From positions 62,001-126,000 of the forward strand of contig NZ_FOFV01000006.1 of the NCBI RefSeq assembly GCF_900111005.1: a DNA stretch of 64,000 bases. The letters run 5' to 3'. Below the pieces are notes generated by a model that saw only the letters and a list, made by a program, of their open reading frames with translations, ran no database searches and was not told the DNA's origin. The translations under genes were made by a program, and so were the position numbers. Shown in pieces: positions 40,368 through 50,753 of this stretch. The number at the start of each line of letters is the position of its first letter. Within the stretch, counting starts at the first letter, position 1. Origin of the DNA: Lentzea albida. Its GTDB lineage: Bacteria; Actinomycetota; Actinomycetes; Mycobacteriales; Pseudonocardiaceae.

Positions 40368-41516
40368 ATGACGGTCCTGGTGGCTGGCGGCGGCATCGGC
40401 GGACTGGCGGCGGCGGTCGGGCTCGCCCGAGCCGGGCAGCACGTCACGGTGCTCGAGGCGGCGGCGGCGTTCGAGGAGATCGGCGCCGGCATCCAGGTCG
40501 GGCCCAACGGGTTCCGCATGCTCGACTCCCTCGGTGTCGGGCCCGCCGTGCGGGCTCGCGCCGTGCACGTGGACGAGGGGCGCCTGCGGTGCGGGGTCTC
40601 CGGGCGGCTGGTCGCCGCGCTGCCGTTCGACTCGGACTTCCAGGCGCGGTTCGGCACCTACGCGGTGGTGCACCGCAACGACGTGCTCGCGCCGTTGCTC
40701 GCCGCCTGCCTCGCCGACGAGCGCGTCGACCTCCGGGTGGACAGCGCCGTGGCGGCCTACGAGCAGGACGGCTCCGGGGTCACGGCGGTGCTGCGGTCGG
40801 GCGACGTCGTGCGCGGCGCGGCCCTGGTGGGCGCGGACGGGTTGCGCTCGGCGGTGCGGCGGCAGCTCGTCGGCGACGGGGAGCCACCCGTCTCCGGGCA
40901 CACGACGTTCCGCGCGGTCATCCCGGCCGAGAACGTGCCGCAGTCGTTGAAGGAGAACGTGGTCACGCTCTGGGCAGGGCCGCGCTACCACGTCGTCTGG
41001 TACGTGATCGCGGGCGGGCGGTACGTGAACCTCGTGGCCACGGTGGACAACGGCGCCACGGAACCCATGACCGGCAAGCCCGTCGAGCACGCCGAGGTGC
41101 TGCGGCACTTCAGCCCGCTCTGCGACGACGCGACGCAGGTCATGGCGCTCGCCGCCGAGTGGCGCGCATGGGTGCTGTGCGACCGCCCGCCGATCACGAC
41201 CTGGCAGGACTCCCGCGTCGTGCTGCTCGGCGACGCCGCCCACCCCGTCCTGCAGTACGCCGCGCAGGGCGCCTGCCAGGCGTTGGAGGACGCCGTGTGC
41301 CTCTCCTCCGCCTACGACTCCCGTGACGTGGCCGGCTCTCTTGCGCGGTACGTGGCGCTCCGCTCGGAGCGGACCGCGCGCGTCCACCACGTCTCACGGC
41401 TGATGGGCAGGGAGGTCTACCACCCCGCCGGGGAGGCGGCTGCGGCCCGTGACGCGATGTTCGCCTCGTGGACCGTCGCCGACCTGCACGAACGCCTGGA
41501 GTGGCTCTACGGCTAG
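40368..41516 (+). CDS. FAD-dependent aromatic monooxygenase (salicylate hydroxylase-like)
   Basis: 382-residue class A flavoprotein hydroxylase. It has the FAD Rossmann motif VAGGGIGGLAAAVGLARAG at the N-terminus, the DG motif GADGLRSAVRRQL near residue 155, and the GD motif VVLLGDAAHPVLQYAAQGA near residue 290. The closest family types are 3-hydroxybenzoate 6-hydroxylase and salicylate hydroxylase; the exact substrate cannot be given. AAAGGG lies 6-7 bases before the ATG. No aromatic degradation cluster is present. The gene interrupts the usual trpA-lgt adjacency. Confidence 0.88.
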   Translation: MTVLVAGGGIGGLAAAVGLARAGQHVTVLEAAAAFEEIGAGIQVGPNGFRMLDSLGVGPAVRARAVHVDEGRLRCGVSGRLVAALPFDSDFQARFGTYAVVHRNDVLAPLLAACLADERVDLRVDSAVAAYEQDGSGVTAVLRSGDVVRGAALVGADGLRSAVRRQLVGDGEPPVSGHTTFRAVIPAENVPQSLKENVVTLWAGPRYHVVWYVIAGGRYVNLVATVDNGATEPMTGKPVEHAEVLRHFSPLCDDATQVMALAAEWRAWVLCDRPPITTWQDSRVVLLGDAAHPVLQYAAQGACQALEDAVCLSSAYDSRDVAGSLARYVALRSERTARVHHVSRLMGREVYHPAGEAAAARDAMFASWTVADLHERLEWLYG

Positions 41517-42073
41517 AACGTGATGGTCACCGGGAACGGCTGCTCGGTCTCCAGCACGCCGCCCTTGCTGACGGCGATCTCGACGTACTCGCCGTCCTGG
41601 AGTTCCAGCAGGGTCGCCTCGACGACACGCGGTTCCGGGTCGACCATCAGGTAGTACTCGATGCCGGCCTGGGCGTAGAGGTCACGCTTCAGCCCCTGGT
41701 CGTTCAGCCGGGTGCTGGGCGAGAAGACCTCACCGACCAGCACCACGTCCGAGACCGGGAACAGGATTCCCGCCTCTCTCGGCCTCACGATGGTGAAATC
41801 CGGGATCACCAGACGCCCGCTGGACAGCAGGACGTTGAGCTCGATCGTCGCTTCGAAGGCGACCGGGCAGGCACCCACCAGACACCTGAACGCACGCGCC
41901 ACCAGCTGCTGGTGCCGGTACGACCCCAGCGGGCTCACGAGGAGCATCCCGTCGACGAGTTCGATGCGCTGGCTGTTGTCCTCGGGGAGCGACAGGACGT
42001 CGTCGAGCGACCACGGACCCGCGTGCCTCGGCAGCAGGTACTGGGCTGGTGCCGTCTCTGCTGGAGCTGCCAC
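41513..42073 (-). CDS. Uma2 family putative endonuclease (second copy)
   Basis: 186 residues with the family features RIELVDGMLLVSPLGSYRHQQL, LVIPDFTIVRP, VLVGEVFSPSTRLND and KRDLYAQAGIEYYLMVDPEPR. Only distantly similar to the protein at 15241-15804. The GTG start follows GAGG at 5 bases. The stop overlaps that of the convergent monooxygenase by 4 bases. The 254-base gap up to trpA shows nothing recognisable. Confidence 0.9.
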   Translation of the reverse strand: MAAPAETAPAQYLLPRHAGPWSLDDVLSLPEDNSQRIELVDGMLLVSPLGSYRHQQLVARAFRCLVGACPVAFEATIELNVLLSSGRLVIPDFTIVRPREAGILFPVSDVVLVGEVFSPSTRLNDQGLKRDLYAQAGIEYYLMVDPEPRVVEATLLELQDGEYVEIAVSKGGVLETEQPFPVTITF

Positions 42074-42327
42074 TGGGCCTCACCTCCGAAAACCGCCCGG
42101 CGAGTACCAGTGTGGCACGCCGGGCGGATGGCTGGCTTGTGCATGACGCCACGATCGCAGGTCACAGCAGCGCCGAAGTGGGGTTTCGGGTCCCACCAGC
42201 ACCAGATTCACTCGATCAGGTGTTCGAGTTCATGTCATTCTCTTGGAGGAACGTCAAGGCCTTGCCGGCACAACGCGAGACCGCCCGGCCAAGACGCCGA
42301 GCGGCTTCACGACGAGCGGGAGGAGGT

Positions 42328-43121
42328 TCAGACGGTCGCGGCCACGCCCGACCGCACGCCCTGGGCGAGGTCCGCGGCCAGCGCGCGCACCGCCGCATCC
42401 CCCTCGGCCACGGCCGACACGAACGCGGAACCCACGATCACACCGTCCGCGAACCCGGCGATCTCGGCGGCCTGAGCACCCGAGCGCACGCCCAGCCCGA
42501 CGCCGACGGGCAGCGCGGTGTGCTCGCGGACCCGTGCGACGAGCTCGGGAGCGGCGGACGACACGACGTCACGGGCGCCTGTGACGCCCATGACCGCGGT
42601 GGCGTAGAGGAAGCCGGAGGAGGCGCGCGCGGTCATCGCGATGCGCTCCTCGGTCGACGACGGCGCCACCAGGAACGTGCGGTCGAGCCCGTACGCGGCG
42701 GACGCGGCCATCCAGTCCCCGGCCTCGTCCGGGACGAGGTCGGGCGTGATGATGCCGAGCCCACCGGCGGCGGCGAGGTCGCGCGCGAACGCGTCGACGC
42801 CGTAGCGCAGCACCGGGTTCCAGTACGTCATGACGACCGCACGCCCACCGGCGTCGGCCACGGACGCCACCACGTCGAACAGGTCGCGCACGCGGAAGCC
42901 CGCGGACCGCGCCTGCTCGGCGGCGGCCTGGATCGTCGGGCCGTCCATCACCGGGTCGGAGAACGGCAGGCCGACCTCGACCAGGTCGCACCCGGCCTCC
43001 ACCATCGAGCGGAGGTACTCCTTGGACCCGTCCACCGTCGGGAAACCCGCGGGCAGGTAGCCGATCAGCGCGGCGCGCGACTCCGCCTTCGCGGCGGCGA
43101 ACACGTCGGACAACGTCGACA

Positions 43122-43122
<1 letters not shown>
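42328..43122 (-). CDS. trpA: tryptophan synthase, alpha subunit
   Basis: 264-residue TIM barrel that cleaves indole-3-glycerol phosphate to indole and glyceraldehyde 3-phosphate. Visible: LIGYLPAGFP, DLVEVGLPFSDPVMDGPTIQ with the catalytic Glu, ITPDLVPDEA with the Asp, and VGLGVRSGAQ. Its ATG overlaps the trpB stop by one base (TGATG), so translation is coupled for the alpha2-beta2 complex. Confidence 0.98.
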
Positions 43123-44342
<1,220 letters not shown>

Positions 44343-44377
44343 CGGGTGGCTCCTCTAGCGCTTGGATCAACCGTGCC

Positions 44378-45187
44378 CTACCGGCTGGGCCGGGGGCACG
44401 CGGGGTGTGAGCCCGCGGTCACGAGCTTGTTCACGGCGGCCTTGGGGTCTCCGCTGGTCACCAGGCTTTCGCCGACGAGCACCGCGTCGGCACCCGCACC
44501 GGCGTACGACATCAGGTCGCCGGGCCCGGTCACACCCGACTCGGCGATCTTGATCGTCTCGAAGGGTAGCCCCGGCGCGATCCGGCCGAACACGTCCTTG
44601 TCGACCTCCAGCGTGTGGAGGTTGCGCGCGTTCACCCCGATGACCGACGAGCCCGCCTCCAGGGCGCGGTCCGCCTCCTCGGCGGTGTGCACCTCGACGA
44701 GCGCCGTCATGCCGAGCGACTCGACCCGGTCGAGCAGCGACACGAGCGCGTTCTGCTCCAGCGCGGCCACGATCAGCAGCACCAGGTCGGCGCCGTGCAT
44801 GCGCGCCTCGTGCACCTGGTAGGGCGACACGATGAAGTCCTTGCGCAGCAGCGGGATCTTCACCGCCCGGCGCACCGCGTCGAAGTCGGCGAGCGACCCG
44901 CCGAAGCGGCGCTGCTCGGTCAGCACGCTGATCACCGACGCGCCACCGGCCTCGTACGAGGCCGCGAGCTCGGCCGGTTCCGGGATCTCCGCCAGCGCGC
45001 CCTTGGAGGGGCTGCGGCGCTTGACCTCGGCGATCACACCCACGTTCGGCCCGCGCAACACCGACAGCGCGTCGAGCGGCGGGGCGCTCCTGGCCGCGCG
45101 CTCCTTGACGACGTCGAAGGACAACTGAGCCTCACGAGCGGCGAGATCCTCACGCACACCTTCGAGGATCGACTCGAGAACCGTCAC
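44378..45187 (-). CDS. trpC: indole-3-glycerol phosphate synthase
   Basis: 269-residue TIM barrel. Catalytic and signature residues are in [39 protein letters not shown] and [13 protein letters not shown]. The GTG start follows AAGGGG. A hairpin separates it from the upstream membrane-protein gene, so trpCBA may have its own promoter or be attenuated there. Confidence 0.97.
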   Translation of the reverse strand: MTVLESILEGVREDLAAREAQLSFDVVKERAARSAPPLDALSVLRGPNVGVIAEVKRRSPSKGALAEIPEPAELAASYEAGGASVISVLTEQRRFGGSLADFDAVRRAVKIPLLRKDFIVSPYQVHEARMHGADLVLLIVAALEQNALVSLLDRVESLGMTALVEVHTAEEADRALEAGSSVIGVNARNLHTLEVDKDVFGRIAPGLPFETIKIAESGVTGPGDLMSYAGAGADAVLVGESLVTSGDPKAAVNKLVTAGSHPACPRPSR

Positions 45188-45219
45188 AGTCTTGAACCCC
45201 TTCCCGCTACAGGGATGCT

Positions 45220-45254
45220 AACCCCGGCGGAGTAACGCACCGGCCACCGGGGTT
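45220..45254 (-). terminator. hairpin between trp-associated membrane gene and trpC
   Basis: AACCCCGG and CCGGGGTT, perfect 8-bp arms with a 19-base loop, 65 bases after the membrane-protein stop and 32 bases ahead of trpC. It could end or attenuate the trpE transcript. Confidence 0.45.
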
Positions 45255-45319
45255 CACCTGTCCACGCAGCTAACCGAGGCCGTGCACGTGCCACATGCGC
45301 GAATGCGGATGATTGATCT

Positions 45320-45721
45320 TCACTCGTTCGAGGAACGTCCGGGCCCGTTCCTGTCGTCAGTCGGATCGTCCCCGCGCTCGAGTGCGCGCCACATGTCCGC
45401 CTCGGGGTCCTGCGCGTGGGCCTTCTGCCCGCCCATCCCGATCTTGGGCATGCGCGCTCCCAGCACCACCTGGAGCGCGCCGGAGGCCACCACGAGCACG
45501 CCTCCGGCGATCGCGAGCCAGTGGCCGGAGAACGCCGCCACGACGCCGACGACGACCAGCAGCACGCCGAGGACCCGGCGCGCCACGCCGCTCAGCGCGA
45601 CGACCGCCGCGACGGCCGCGAGGCACAGCAGCGCGACCGGCACCGACCCCGCGCCCCAGAAGGCACCCGCCGCGCCCACGAGCAGGAGCGCGGCGATCCA
45701 CAGTGGACGGCTAGCTTTCAA
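45320..45721 (-). CDS. Trp biosynthesis-associated membrane protein (TIGR02234-like, short)
   Basis: 133 residues with three to four hydrophobic segments ([54 protein letters not shown]) and a polar tail. Position between trpE and trpC matches the actinobacterial family; most members are about 190-230 residues, so this one lacks much of the first extracellular loop. It begins with TTG inside the last 11 bases of trpE, without a ribosome site, which implies coupling. Function unknown. Confidence 0.8.
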   Translation of the reverse strand: MKASRPLWIAALLLVGAAGAFWGAGSVPVALLCLAAVAAVVALSGVARRVLGVLLVVVGVVAAFSGHWLAIAGGVLVVASGALQVVLGARMPKIGMGGQKAHAQDPEADMWRALERGDDPTDDRNGPGRSSNE

Positions 45722-47249
45722 CAGCCGGCGCCATCGTCTGGGCGGTGGCGATCGCGGCCAGCACCGCGCCCGCCTTGTTCAGGCACTCGTTGTCCTCGGC
45801 CAAGGGGTCCGAGTCCGCCACGATGCCGCCACCGGCCTGCACGTACGCCACCCCGTCGCGCACGAGGGCCGTGCGGATGGCGATGGCGGTGTCCGCGTCC
45901 CCGGCGAAGTCGAAGTACCCGACGACACCGCCGTAGAGGCCGCGGCGCGTGGGCTCCAACTCCTCGATGAGCTCCATCGCGCGCGGCTTCGGCGCGCCGG
46001 ACAGCGTGCCCGCCGGGAAGCAGGCCGCGACCGCGTCGTAGGCCGTCTTGCCCTCGGCCAGCTCACCGGTCACGGTCGACACGATGTGCATGACGTGGCT
46101 GTACCGCTCGACCTTGAAGAAGTCGACGACGTGCACCGACCCCGGCTTGCAGACGCGGCCCAGGTCGTTGCGGCCGAGGTCGACGAGCATCAGGTGCTCG
46201 GCGCGTTCCTTGTGGTCCGCGAGGAGGTCCTTCTCGAGCAGCGCGTCCTCTTCGGGGTCCTCGCTGCGCCAGCGGGTGCCCGCGATCGGGTGAGTGGTCG
46301 CCTTGCCGTCGCGCACGGTGACCAGCGACTCGGGGCTGGACCCGACGATGTCGAACCCGTCGAGGCGCAGCAGGTACATGTACGGGCTGGGGTTCGTCGC
46401 CCGCAGCACGCGGTAGACGTCGAGCGCGTCGGCGTCCGTGTCGATCTCGAACCGCTGCGACACCACGACCTGGAACGCCTCGCCCGCCCGGATGGCCTCC
46501 TTGGCCTTCTCCACTGCCGCGAAGTGCTCGGCCTGCGAGCGCTTGCGCCGGAAGTCCGGCTTGGGCCGCGAGAACACCGCGGCGGTCGGCGGCGCGGGGG
46601 TGTGCAGCGCCGTCGTCATCTCGTCGAGGCGGCGCACCGCGTCGTCGTACGCGGCGTCGACCCGCTCGGCCGAGTCGTCCCAGTTGATGGCGTTCGCGAT
46701 GAGCGTGACGGTGCCCTCGTGGTGGTCGAGCGCGGCGAGGTCGGTCGCCAGCAGCATGACCATCTCGGGCAGCTTCAGGTCGTCCTCGGCGATGACGGGC
46801 AGCCGCTCCAGCCGCCGCACCGCGTCGTAGCCGATGTAGCCGACCATGCCGCCGGTCAGCGGGGGCATGCCGGGCAACGGGTCCGTGCGCAGCACCTCGA
46901 TGGTCTCGCGCAGCGCCTTCATCGGGTCGCCGCCGTCGGGCAGCCCGACGGGCCGCGTGCCCGTCCAGAACGCCTCACCACCGGTCGCCGTGAGCGCCGC
47001 CGACGACCGCACGCCGATGAACGACCACCGCGACCACGAGCGCCCGTTCTCGGCCGACTCGAACAGGAACGTGCCGGGCTGGTCGGCCCCGAGCTTGCGG
47101 TACAGACCGACCGGGGTCTCCGCGTCCGCGAGCAGCTTGCGGACGACCGGGATGACCCGGCGGTTGACCGCGAGTTCGCGGAACTCCTCACGCGTGGGGC
47201 TCACGGCCCCCAGACCAGCGGCGGCCACAGCCCCGATGACGCTCACCAT
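45711..47249 (-). CDS. trpE: anthranilate synthase component I
   Basis: 512 residues. Converts chorismate to anthranilate with a glutaminase partner that is not in this window. Chorismate-binding signatures include [50 protein letters not shown] and [12 protein letters not shown]. The start is uncertain: the ATG at 47249 adds 15 hydrophobic residues, while GTG at 47204 ([12 protein letters not shown]) matches the common family start but has its GGGGG only 2 bases away. An operator-like palindrome lies between it and the divergent TetR gene. Confidence 0.95.
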   Translation of the reverse strand: MVSVIGAVAAAGLGAVSPTREEFRELAVNRRVIPVVRKLLADAETPVGLYRKLGADQPGTFLFESAENGRSWSRWSFIGVRSSAALTATGGEAFWTGTRPVGLPDGGDPMKALRETIEVLRTDPLPGMPPLTGGMVGYIGYDAVRRLERLPVIAEDDLKLPEMVMLLATDLAALDHHEGTVTLIANAINWDDSAERVDAAYDDAVRRLDEMTTALHTPAPPTAAVFSRPKPDFRRKRSQAEHFAAVEKAKEAIRAGEAFQVVVSQRFEIDTDADALDVYRVLRATNPSPYMYLLRLDGFDIVGSSPESLVTVRDGKATTHPIAGTRWRSEDPEEDALLEKDLLADHKERAEHLMLVDLGRNDLGRVCKPGSVHVVDFFKVERYSHVMHIVSTVTGELAEGKTAYDAVAACFPAGTLSGAPKPRAMELIEELEPTRRGLYGGVVGYFDFAGDADTAIAIRTALVRDGVAYVQAGGGIVADSDPLAEDNECLNKAGAVLAAIATAQTMAPAVES

Positions 47250-47252
47250 GCC

Positions 47253-47285
47253 GTTGATTGTTGCATAAATTCAACATCTGTTGAA
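47253..47285. promoter_or_regulatory. palindromic operator between trpE and TetR gene
   Basis: TTCAACA-TC-TGTTGAA (47270-47285) is a perfect 7-bp-arm palindrome abutting the TetR start. Additional half-sites GTTGA (47253) and GTTGC (47260) precede it. In a 38-bp divergent gap such a site must overlap both promoters, so TetR autoregulation and control of trpE are likely; inferred. Confidence 0.6.
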
Positions 47286-47287
47286 CT

Positions 47288-47899
47288 ATGACCCACGTGG
47301 AGCAAGTCAACCAGAAACGTCGAGGCCGCCGCGCCGCGGGCGAGGACACCAAGGCCGCGCTCGTCGCAGCGGCCCGCGAGGTGTTCGTCGAAAAGGGCTA
47401 CGACGGTGCCACGGTACGCGCGATCGCCGCCAAGGCGGGCGTCGACGCCGCCATGGTCAACCACTGGTTCGGCGGCAAGGAGGGCCTGTTCGCCCAGTCC
47501 GTGCTGCAGCTCCCGTTCGACCCGGCCGAGATCCTCAAGCGCCTGCTCGACGGCCCCGTCGAGCAGGCGGGCGAGCGCATCATCCGCACCTTCGTGGCGG
47601 TGTGGGACGCGACGGGCGGCGGCACGTTCGCCGCCCTGATCCGCAGCGTCACCAGTCAGCCCGAGGTGGCGGGCGCGCTGAAGTCGTTCCTCATCAACGC
47701 GATCTTCAAGAACGTGCTCGCGGAGATCGGCGCCGAGCAACGCGAACTGCGCGCCACGCTGTGCGCGACGCAGATGGTCGGGCTCGGCATCGTCCGGTAC
47801 GTCGTCGGGTTCGAGCCGCTGGCGTCGACCGACGTGGAGACCCTGGTCAGGACCATCGCGCCGAACATGCAGCGCTACCTCACCGGCGACCTGGACTGA
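47288..47899 (+). CDS. TetR family transcriptional regulator
   Basis: 203 residues. N-terminal HTH: DTKAALVAAAREVFVEKGYDG, then ATVRAIAAKAGVDAAMVNHWF. The ligand domain is typical of the TetR_C group with VTSQPEVAGALKSFL. No ribosome site precedes the ATG. Divergent from trpE with a shared operator; convergent with hisI (3-base gap). Confidence 0.93.
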   Translation: MTHVEQVNQKRRGRRAAGEDTKAALVAAAREVFVEKGYDGATVRAIAAKAGVDAAMVNHWFGGKEGLFAQSVLQLPFDPAEILKRLLDGPVEQAGERIIRTFVAVWDATGGGTFAALIRSVTSQPEVAGALKSFLINAIFKNVLAEIGAEQRELRATLCATQMVGLGIVRYVVGFEPLASTDVETLVRTIAPNMQRYLTGDLD

Positions 47900-47902
47900 G
47901 TC

Positions 47903-48253
47903 TCAGGCCTCCGCGAGCAGCACCGTGGCGTCGAAGCACGTGCGGTCGCCCGTGTGGCAGGCAGCGCCGACCTGGTCGACGGTGAGCAGGATCGTGTCGC
48001 CGTCGCAGTCGAGCCGCACCTCGTGCACGTGCTGGGTGTGACCGGAGGTCTCCCCCTTCACCCACAGCTGCTGGCGGCTGCGCGAGTAGTACGTCGCACG
48101 ACGCGTGGTGAGGGTGCGGTGCAGCGCCTCGTCGTCCATCCACGCCACCATGAGCACCTCGCCGGTGCCGCGCTGCTGCGCGACCGCGCACACGAGACCG
48201 TCCGGGGTGCGCTTGAGGCGCTGGGCGACGGCGGGATCGAGCGGGCTGCTCAT
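47903..48253 (-). CDS. hisI: phosphoribosyl-AMP cyclohydrolase
   Basis: 116-residue enzyme for the third step of histidine synthesis. Motifs: [31 protein letters not shown], and the metal-binding [21 protein letters not shown] with Cys. It is the stand-alone cyclohydrolase without the HisE domain. GGGAGGT lies 5-6 bases before the ATG, which overlaps the upstream membrane-gene stop (ATGA). Confidence 0.97.
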   Translation of the reverse strand: MSSPLDPAVAQRLKRTPDGLVCAVAQQRGTGEVLMVAWMDDEALHRTLTTRRATYYSRSRQQLWVKGETSGHTQHVHEVRLDCDGDTILLTVDQVGAACHTGDRTCFDATVLLAEA

Positions 48254-48609
48254 CGGGGACCTCCCAGGTGTTCACGAGCCGGTCCGGTGTTGAGCAGGAC
48301 CACTCCGTAGATGTGCACGGCGGACAGCACTCCGGACGCGACGCGCGCCCACGCGGGGCCGTCGGCCAGCACGATGACGAGGTGCAGCAGCCCGACGAGG
48401 ATGAACACGATCATCGCCGGGTAGTGCACGAAGCGAAGCCTGAGCAGCAGCGCGGCCGCGATCGGCAGCTCGACGGCCGCGAGGAACGACGGCAGCTTCA
48501 ACACGTCCGCGTCCCCGGTCGAGCGCCACAGGACCAGGCCCACGACGAAGAACGCCAGGGCGCCGCCGAACGCGACCGCCGAGGCGACGCGCACCTCGAC
48601 GGGCTTCAC
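48250..48609 (-). CDS. small four-helix membrane protein between hisF and hisI
   Basis: 119 residues with four hydrophobic stretches ([67 protein letters not shown]). No family recognised. GTG overlaps the hisF stop (GTGA) and its own stop overlaps the hisI start (ATGA), so it is locked into the operon. Role in histidine synthesis is not implied by sequence. Confidence 0.82.
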   Translation of the reverse strand: MKPVEVRVASAVAFGGALAFFVVGLVLWRSTGDADVLKLPSFLAAVELPIAAALLLRLRFVHYPAMIVFILVGLLHLVIVLADGPAWARVASGVLSAVHIYGVVLLNTGPAREHLGGPR

Positions 48610-49364
48610 CGCACCACGACGCCCGCCTGGCGCAGGCCGTCCTTGACCTCGCCGATGCGGAGCTGGCCGAAGTGGAAGACGCTCGCGGCGAGCACGGCGT
48701 CGGCACCCGCGGCGACAGCCGGCGGGAAGTGGTCGACCGCGCCCGCACCACCGCTCGCGATCAGCGGGACGTCGACCTCGCGCCGCACCAGTTCGAGGAG
48801 CTCGAGGTCGAACCCGGCCTTGGTGCCGTCGGCGTCCATGGAGTTCAGCAGGATCTCGCCGACGCCCAGCTCCTGGCCCTTCGCGGCCCAGGCGATCGCG
48901 TCGATGCCGGTGCCGTTGCGACCGCCGTGCGTCGTGACCTCGAAGCCGGTGCCACCGGGCACGCGCCGCGCGTCGACCGACAGCACGATGCACTGCGCGC
49001 CGTACCGCTCCGAGCACTCCTTGAGCAGCTCCGGGCGCGCGATGGCGGCGGTGTTGAGGCTGACCTTGTCCGCGCCGGCGCGCAGCAGCTTGTTCACGTC
49101 CTCGGGGCTGCGCACGCCGCCGCCGACAGTGAGGGGGATGAACACCTGCTCGGCGGTGCGGCGGACCACGTCGAACGTCGTCTCGCGGTCACCGCTGCTG
49201 GCCGTCACGTCGAGGAACGTCAGCTCGTCCGCGCCCTCGGCGTCGTAGGCCCTGGCGAGCTCGACCGGATCGCCCGCGTCGACGAGGTTGGTGAAGTTGA
49301 CGCCCTTCACCACCCGGCCCCGGTCGACGTCGAGACAGGGGATGACACGGACCGCGACTGACAT
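48606..49364 (-). CDS. hisF: imidazole glycerol phosphate synthase cyclase subunit
   Basis: 252-residue TIM barrel pairing with HisH. It has the start [20 protein letters not shown] with the catalytic Asp, [30 protein letters not shown] and the second catalytic Asp in NSMDADGTK. The ATG at 49364 gives the usual N-terminus; the AGG upstream is weak. Confidence 0.97.
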   Translation of the reverse strand: MSVAVRVIPCLDVDRGRVVKGVNFTNLVDAGDPVELARAYDAEGADELTFLDVTASSGDRETTFDVVRRTAEQVFIPLTVGGGVRSPEDVNKLLRAGADKVSLNTAAIARPELLKECSERYGAQCIVLSVDARRVPGGTGFEVTTHGGRNGTGIDAIAWAAKGQELGVGEILLNSMDADGTKAGFDLELLELVRREVDVPLIASGGAGAVDHFPPAVAAGADAVLAASVFHFGQLRIGEVKDGLRQAGVVVR

Positions 49365-49409
49365 GCGGGAAAGCCTACAAGGCACGCCCGAGGACTACGC
49401 TGCGCGGCC

Positions 49410-49790
49410 ATGATCGCCGAACTGGGCAAGGGCAAGTACCTGCTGCTGACGACGTTCCGCAAGGACGGCACCCCGGTACCCACGCCGGTCTGGGTCACGC
49501 CGGGCGAGAACGACGACGTGATCTACGCGTGGAGCGGCCGCGACACCGGCAAGGTCAAGCGGATCCGCCGCAGCGGCGAGGTCGAGGTCGGGCCGTGCGA
49601 CGTGCGCGGCAACCCGAAGGGCCCGTCGGTCAAGGCGCACGCCCGGCTGCTGGACGACGACGCGAGCGACGCCGTCCGTGCGCGCATCACGAAGAAGTAC
49701 GGCGTGATGGGGTGGATGACCGTCTTCGGCAGCAAGCTCCGCCGGGGGCGGACCGGGTCGGTCGGCATCGCGATCACGTCGGCGCCCTGA
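49410..49790 (+). CDS. PPOX-class F420-dependent family protein (Rv2061-like)
   Basis: 126-residue split beta-barrel flavin/deazaflavin-binding protein: GKGKYLLLTTFRKDGTPVPTPVWV, YAWSGRDTGKVKRIRRSGEVEVGPCDVRGN. Such proteins typically bind F420 and reduce or protect against small organic oxidants; the substrate is unknown. Divergent from hisF with a 45-base gap. Its 3' side opens into the operator-rich region. Confidence 0.88.
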   Translation: MIAELGKGKYLLLTTFRKDGTPVPTPVWVTPGENDDVIYAWSGRDTGKVKRIRRSGEVEVGPCDVRGNPKGPSVKAHARLLDDDASDAVRARITKKYGVMGWMTVFGSKLRRGRTGSVGIAITSAP

Positions 49791-49798
49791 ACATCCAC

Positions 49799-50049
49799 GT
49801 TGACCACGCGAATCAATGTTGAGTCCATGTTGATTCGCGCGATCAACATGGATGTGTGCCGTCAACATGCACTTGACGGGACTCGTCCAGCAGATGACAA
49901 CGTTGTCTTTCGTCCACGTTGACTTGACTCGTCCACCTCGTCGGACGTCGTCAATGTGGACTCAACGTCGACGCAGGTAATCAACGTTGACCGCGGGTTG
50001 AGCGTCAACTCAAGGTTGACCGTGCCGATGTCGTCAACCTAGAGTTGAC
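49799..50049. repeat. dense array of GTTGA/TCAAC half-sites upstream of HTH-ClpN gene
   Basis: At least 13 exact GTTGA/TCAAC sites plus several TTGAC or TCAAT variants in 250 bases of lower G+C content. Ordered pairs include an 11-bp-arm inverted repeat at 49824-49852 (TCCATGTTGAT, 7-base spacer), GACAACGTTGTC (49896-49907), TCAACGTTGA (49981-49990), GTTGA-gcg-TCAAC (49997-50009) and GTCAAC-CTAGA-GTTGAC (50033-50049). The last one overlaps a -10-like TAGAGT. Not CRISPR: spacing is irregular and units are short. Likely a cooperative operator for the downstream regulator. Confidence 0.75.
50040..50045 (+). promoter_or_regulatory. -10 element for leaderless HTH-ClpN gene
   Basis: TAGAGT ends 6 bases before the GTG at 50052, the geometry of a leaderless transcript. 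It is embedded in the last palindrome (50033-50049), so operator binding would block it. Confidence 0.5.
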
Positions 50050-50051
50050 GC

Positions 50052-50753
50052 GTGATCCAGTTGACCGACCTCATCGTCACGGTCGCTCAAGAAGCAGACG
50101 ACGCCCTGGTGCGACTGGCGAAGGCCGTCGAGATGAGCGGTCAGCTCAACGAGCTCGGCGACCACCTGATCGGCCACTTCGTGGACGAGGCGCGGCGCGG
50201 TGGCGCGAGCTGGGCCGAGATCGGCGAGAGCCTCGGTGTCACGAAGCAGGCCGCGCAGAAGAGGTTCGTGCCGAGGGAGTCACCGGAGCTCGGCAAACCG
50301 AGCACCGAGCGCTACACCCAGCGCTCCCGGCGGGTCATCGCGCTGGCGAGGCACCACGCGCGGTTCAGCGAGCGGATCGGCACCGAACACCTGCTGCTCG
50401 GGCTGCTCGACGAGTCGGCGGGGCTCGCCGCCAAGACCATCGCGAAGCTGGAGTCCGGCGACGGCAGCACGCGCATCGCGACCCTCAACCGGCTCGACTC
50501 CGAGGCCAGGCAACGGCCGGAGAAGCAGCCCTACACGGCCCAGTGCAAGAAGGCCCTGGAGCTGGCCGTGCGCGAGGCGCTGAGGATGGGCCACATGTTC
50601 ATCGGCACCGAGCACATCCTGCTCGGCGTGCTGGCCGAGGGCGAGGGGACCGCGGCCGACGTGCTCCACAACACGGGTGTGACGCACGCGGCCGCGGCCG
50701 CTCACATCGAGAGCGTGGTCAACGGACCGCAGCGAGTGCTTCCGGGAGCGTGA
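50052..50753 (+). CDS. HTH and Clp N-terminal domain protein
   Basis: 233 residues. An N-terminal helical region contains a DNA-binding helix-turn-helix at about 52-72 ([22 protein letters not shown]). Two Clp-N repeats follow: [18 protein letters not shown] and [21 protein letters not shown]. There is no AAA ATPase, so it is not a Clp chaperone; it is a regulator or adaptor using the peptide-binding Clp-N fold. The preceding operator array suggests autoregulation. Its 3' end overlaps hisA by 35 bases on the other strand. Confidence 0.88.
   Translation: MIQLTDLIVTVAQEADDALVRLAKAVEMSGQLNELGDHLIGHFVDEARRGGASWAEIGESLGVTKQAAQKRFVPRESPELGKPSTERYTQRSRRVIALARHHARFSERIGTEHLLLGLLDESAGLAAKTIAKLESGDGSTRIATLNRLDSEARQRPEKQPYTAQCKKALELAVREALRMGHMFIGTEHILLGVLAEGEGTAADVLHNTGVTHAAAAAHIESVVNGPQRVLPGA

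Noticed and set aside
47250..47287. Trp leader-peptide attenuator before trpE
   Set aside because: The 38-bp gap has no short ORF with Trp codons; a TetR operator explains it better.
48610..49017. Longer N-terminal version of the membrane protein between hisF and hisI
   Set aside because: The extension is the antisense-like out-of-frame reading of hisF; the GTG at 48609 overlapping the hisF stop is a natural start.
49791..50051. CRISPR array from the repeated GTTGA motifs
   Set aside because: Units are only 5-6 bases, in both orientations and irregularly spaced, with no conserved 25-40 bp repeats or cas genes.
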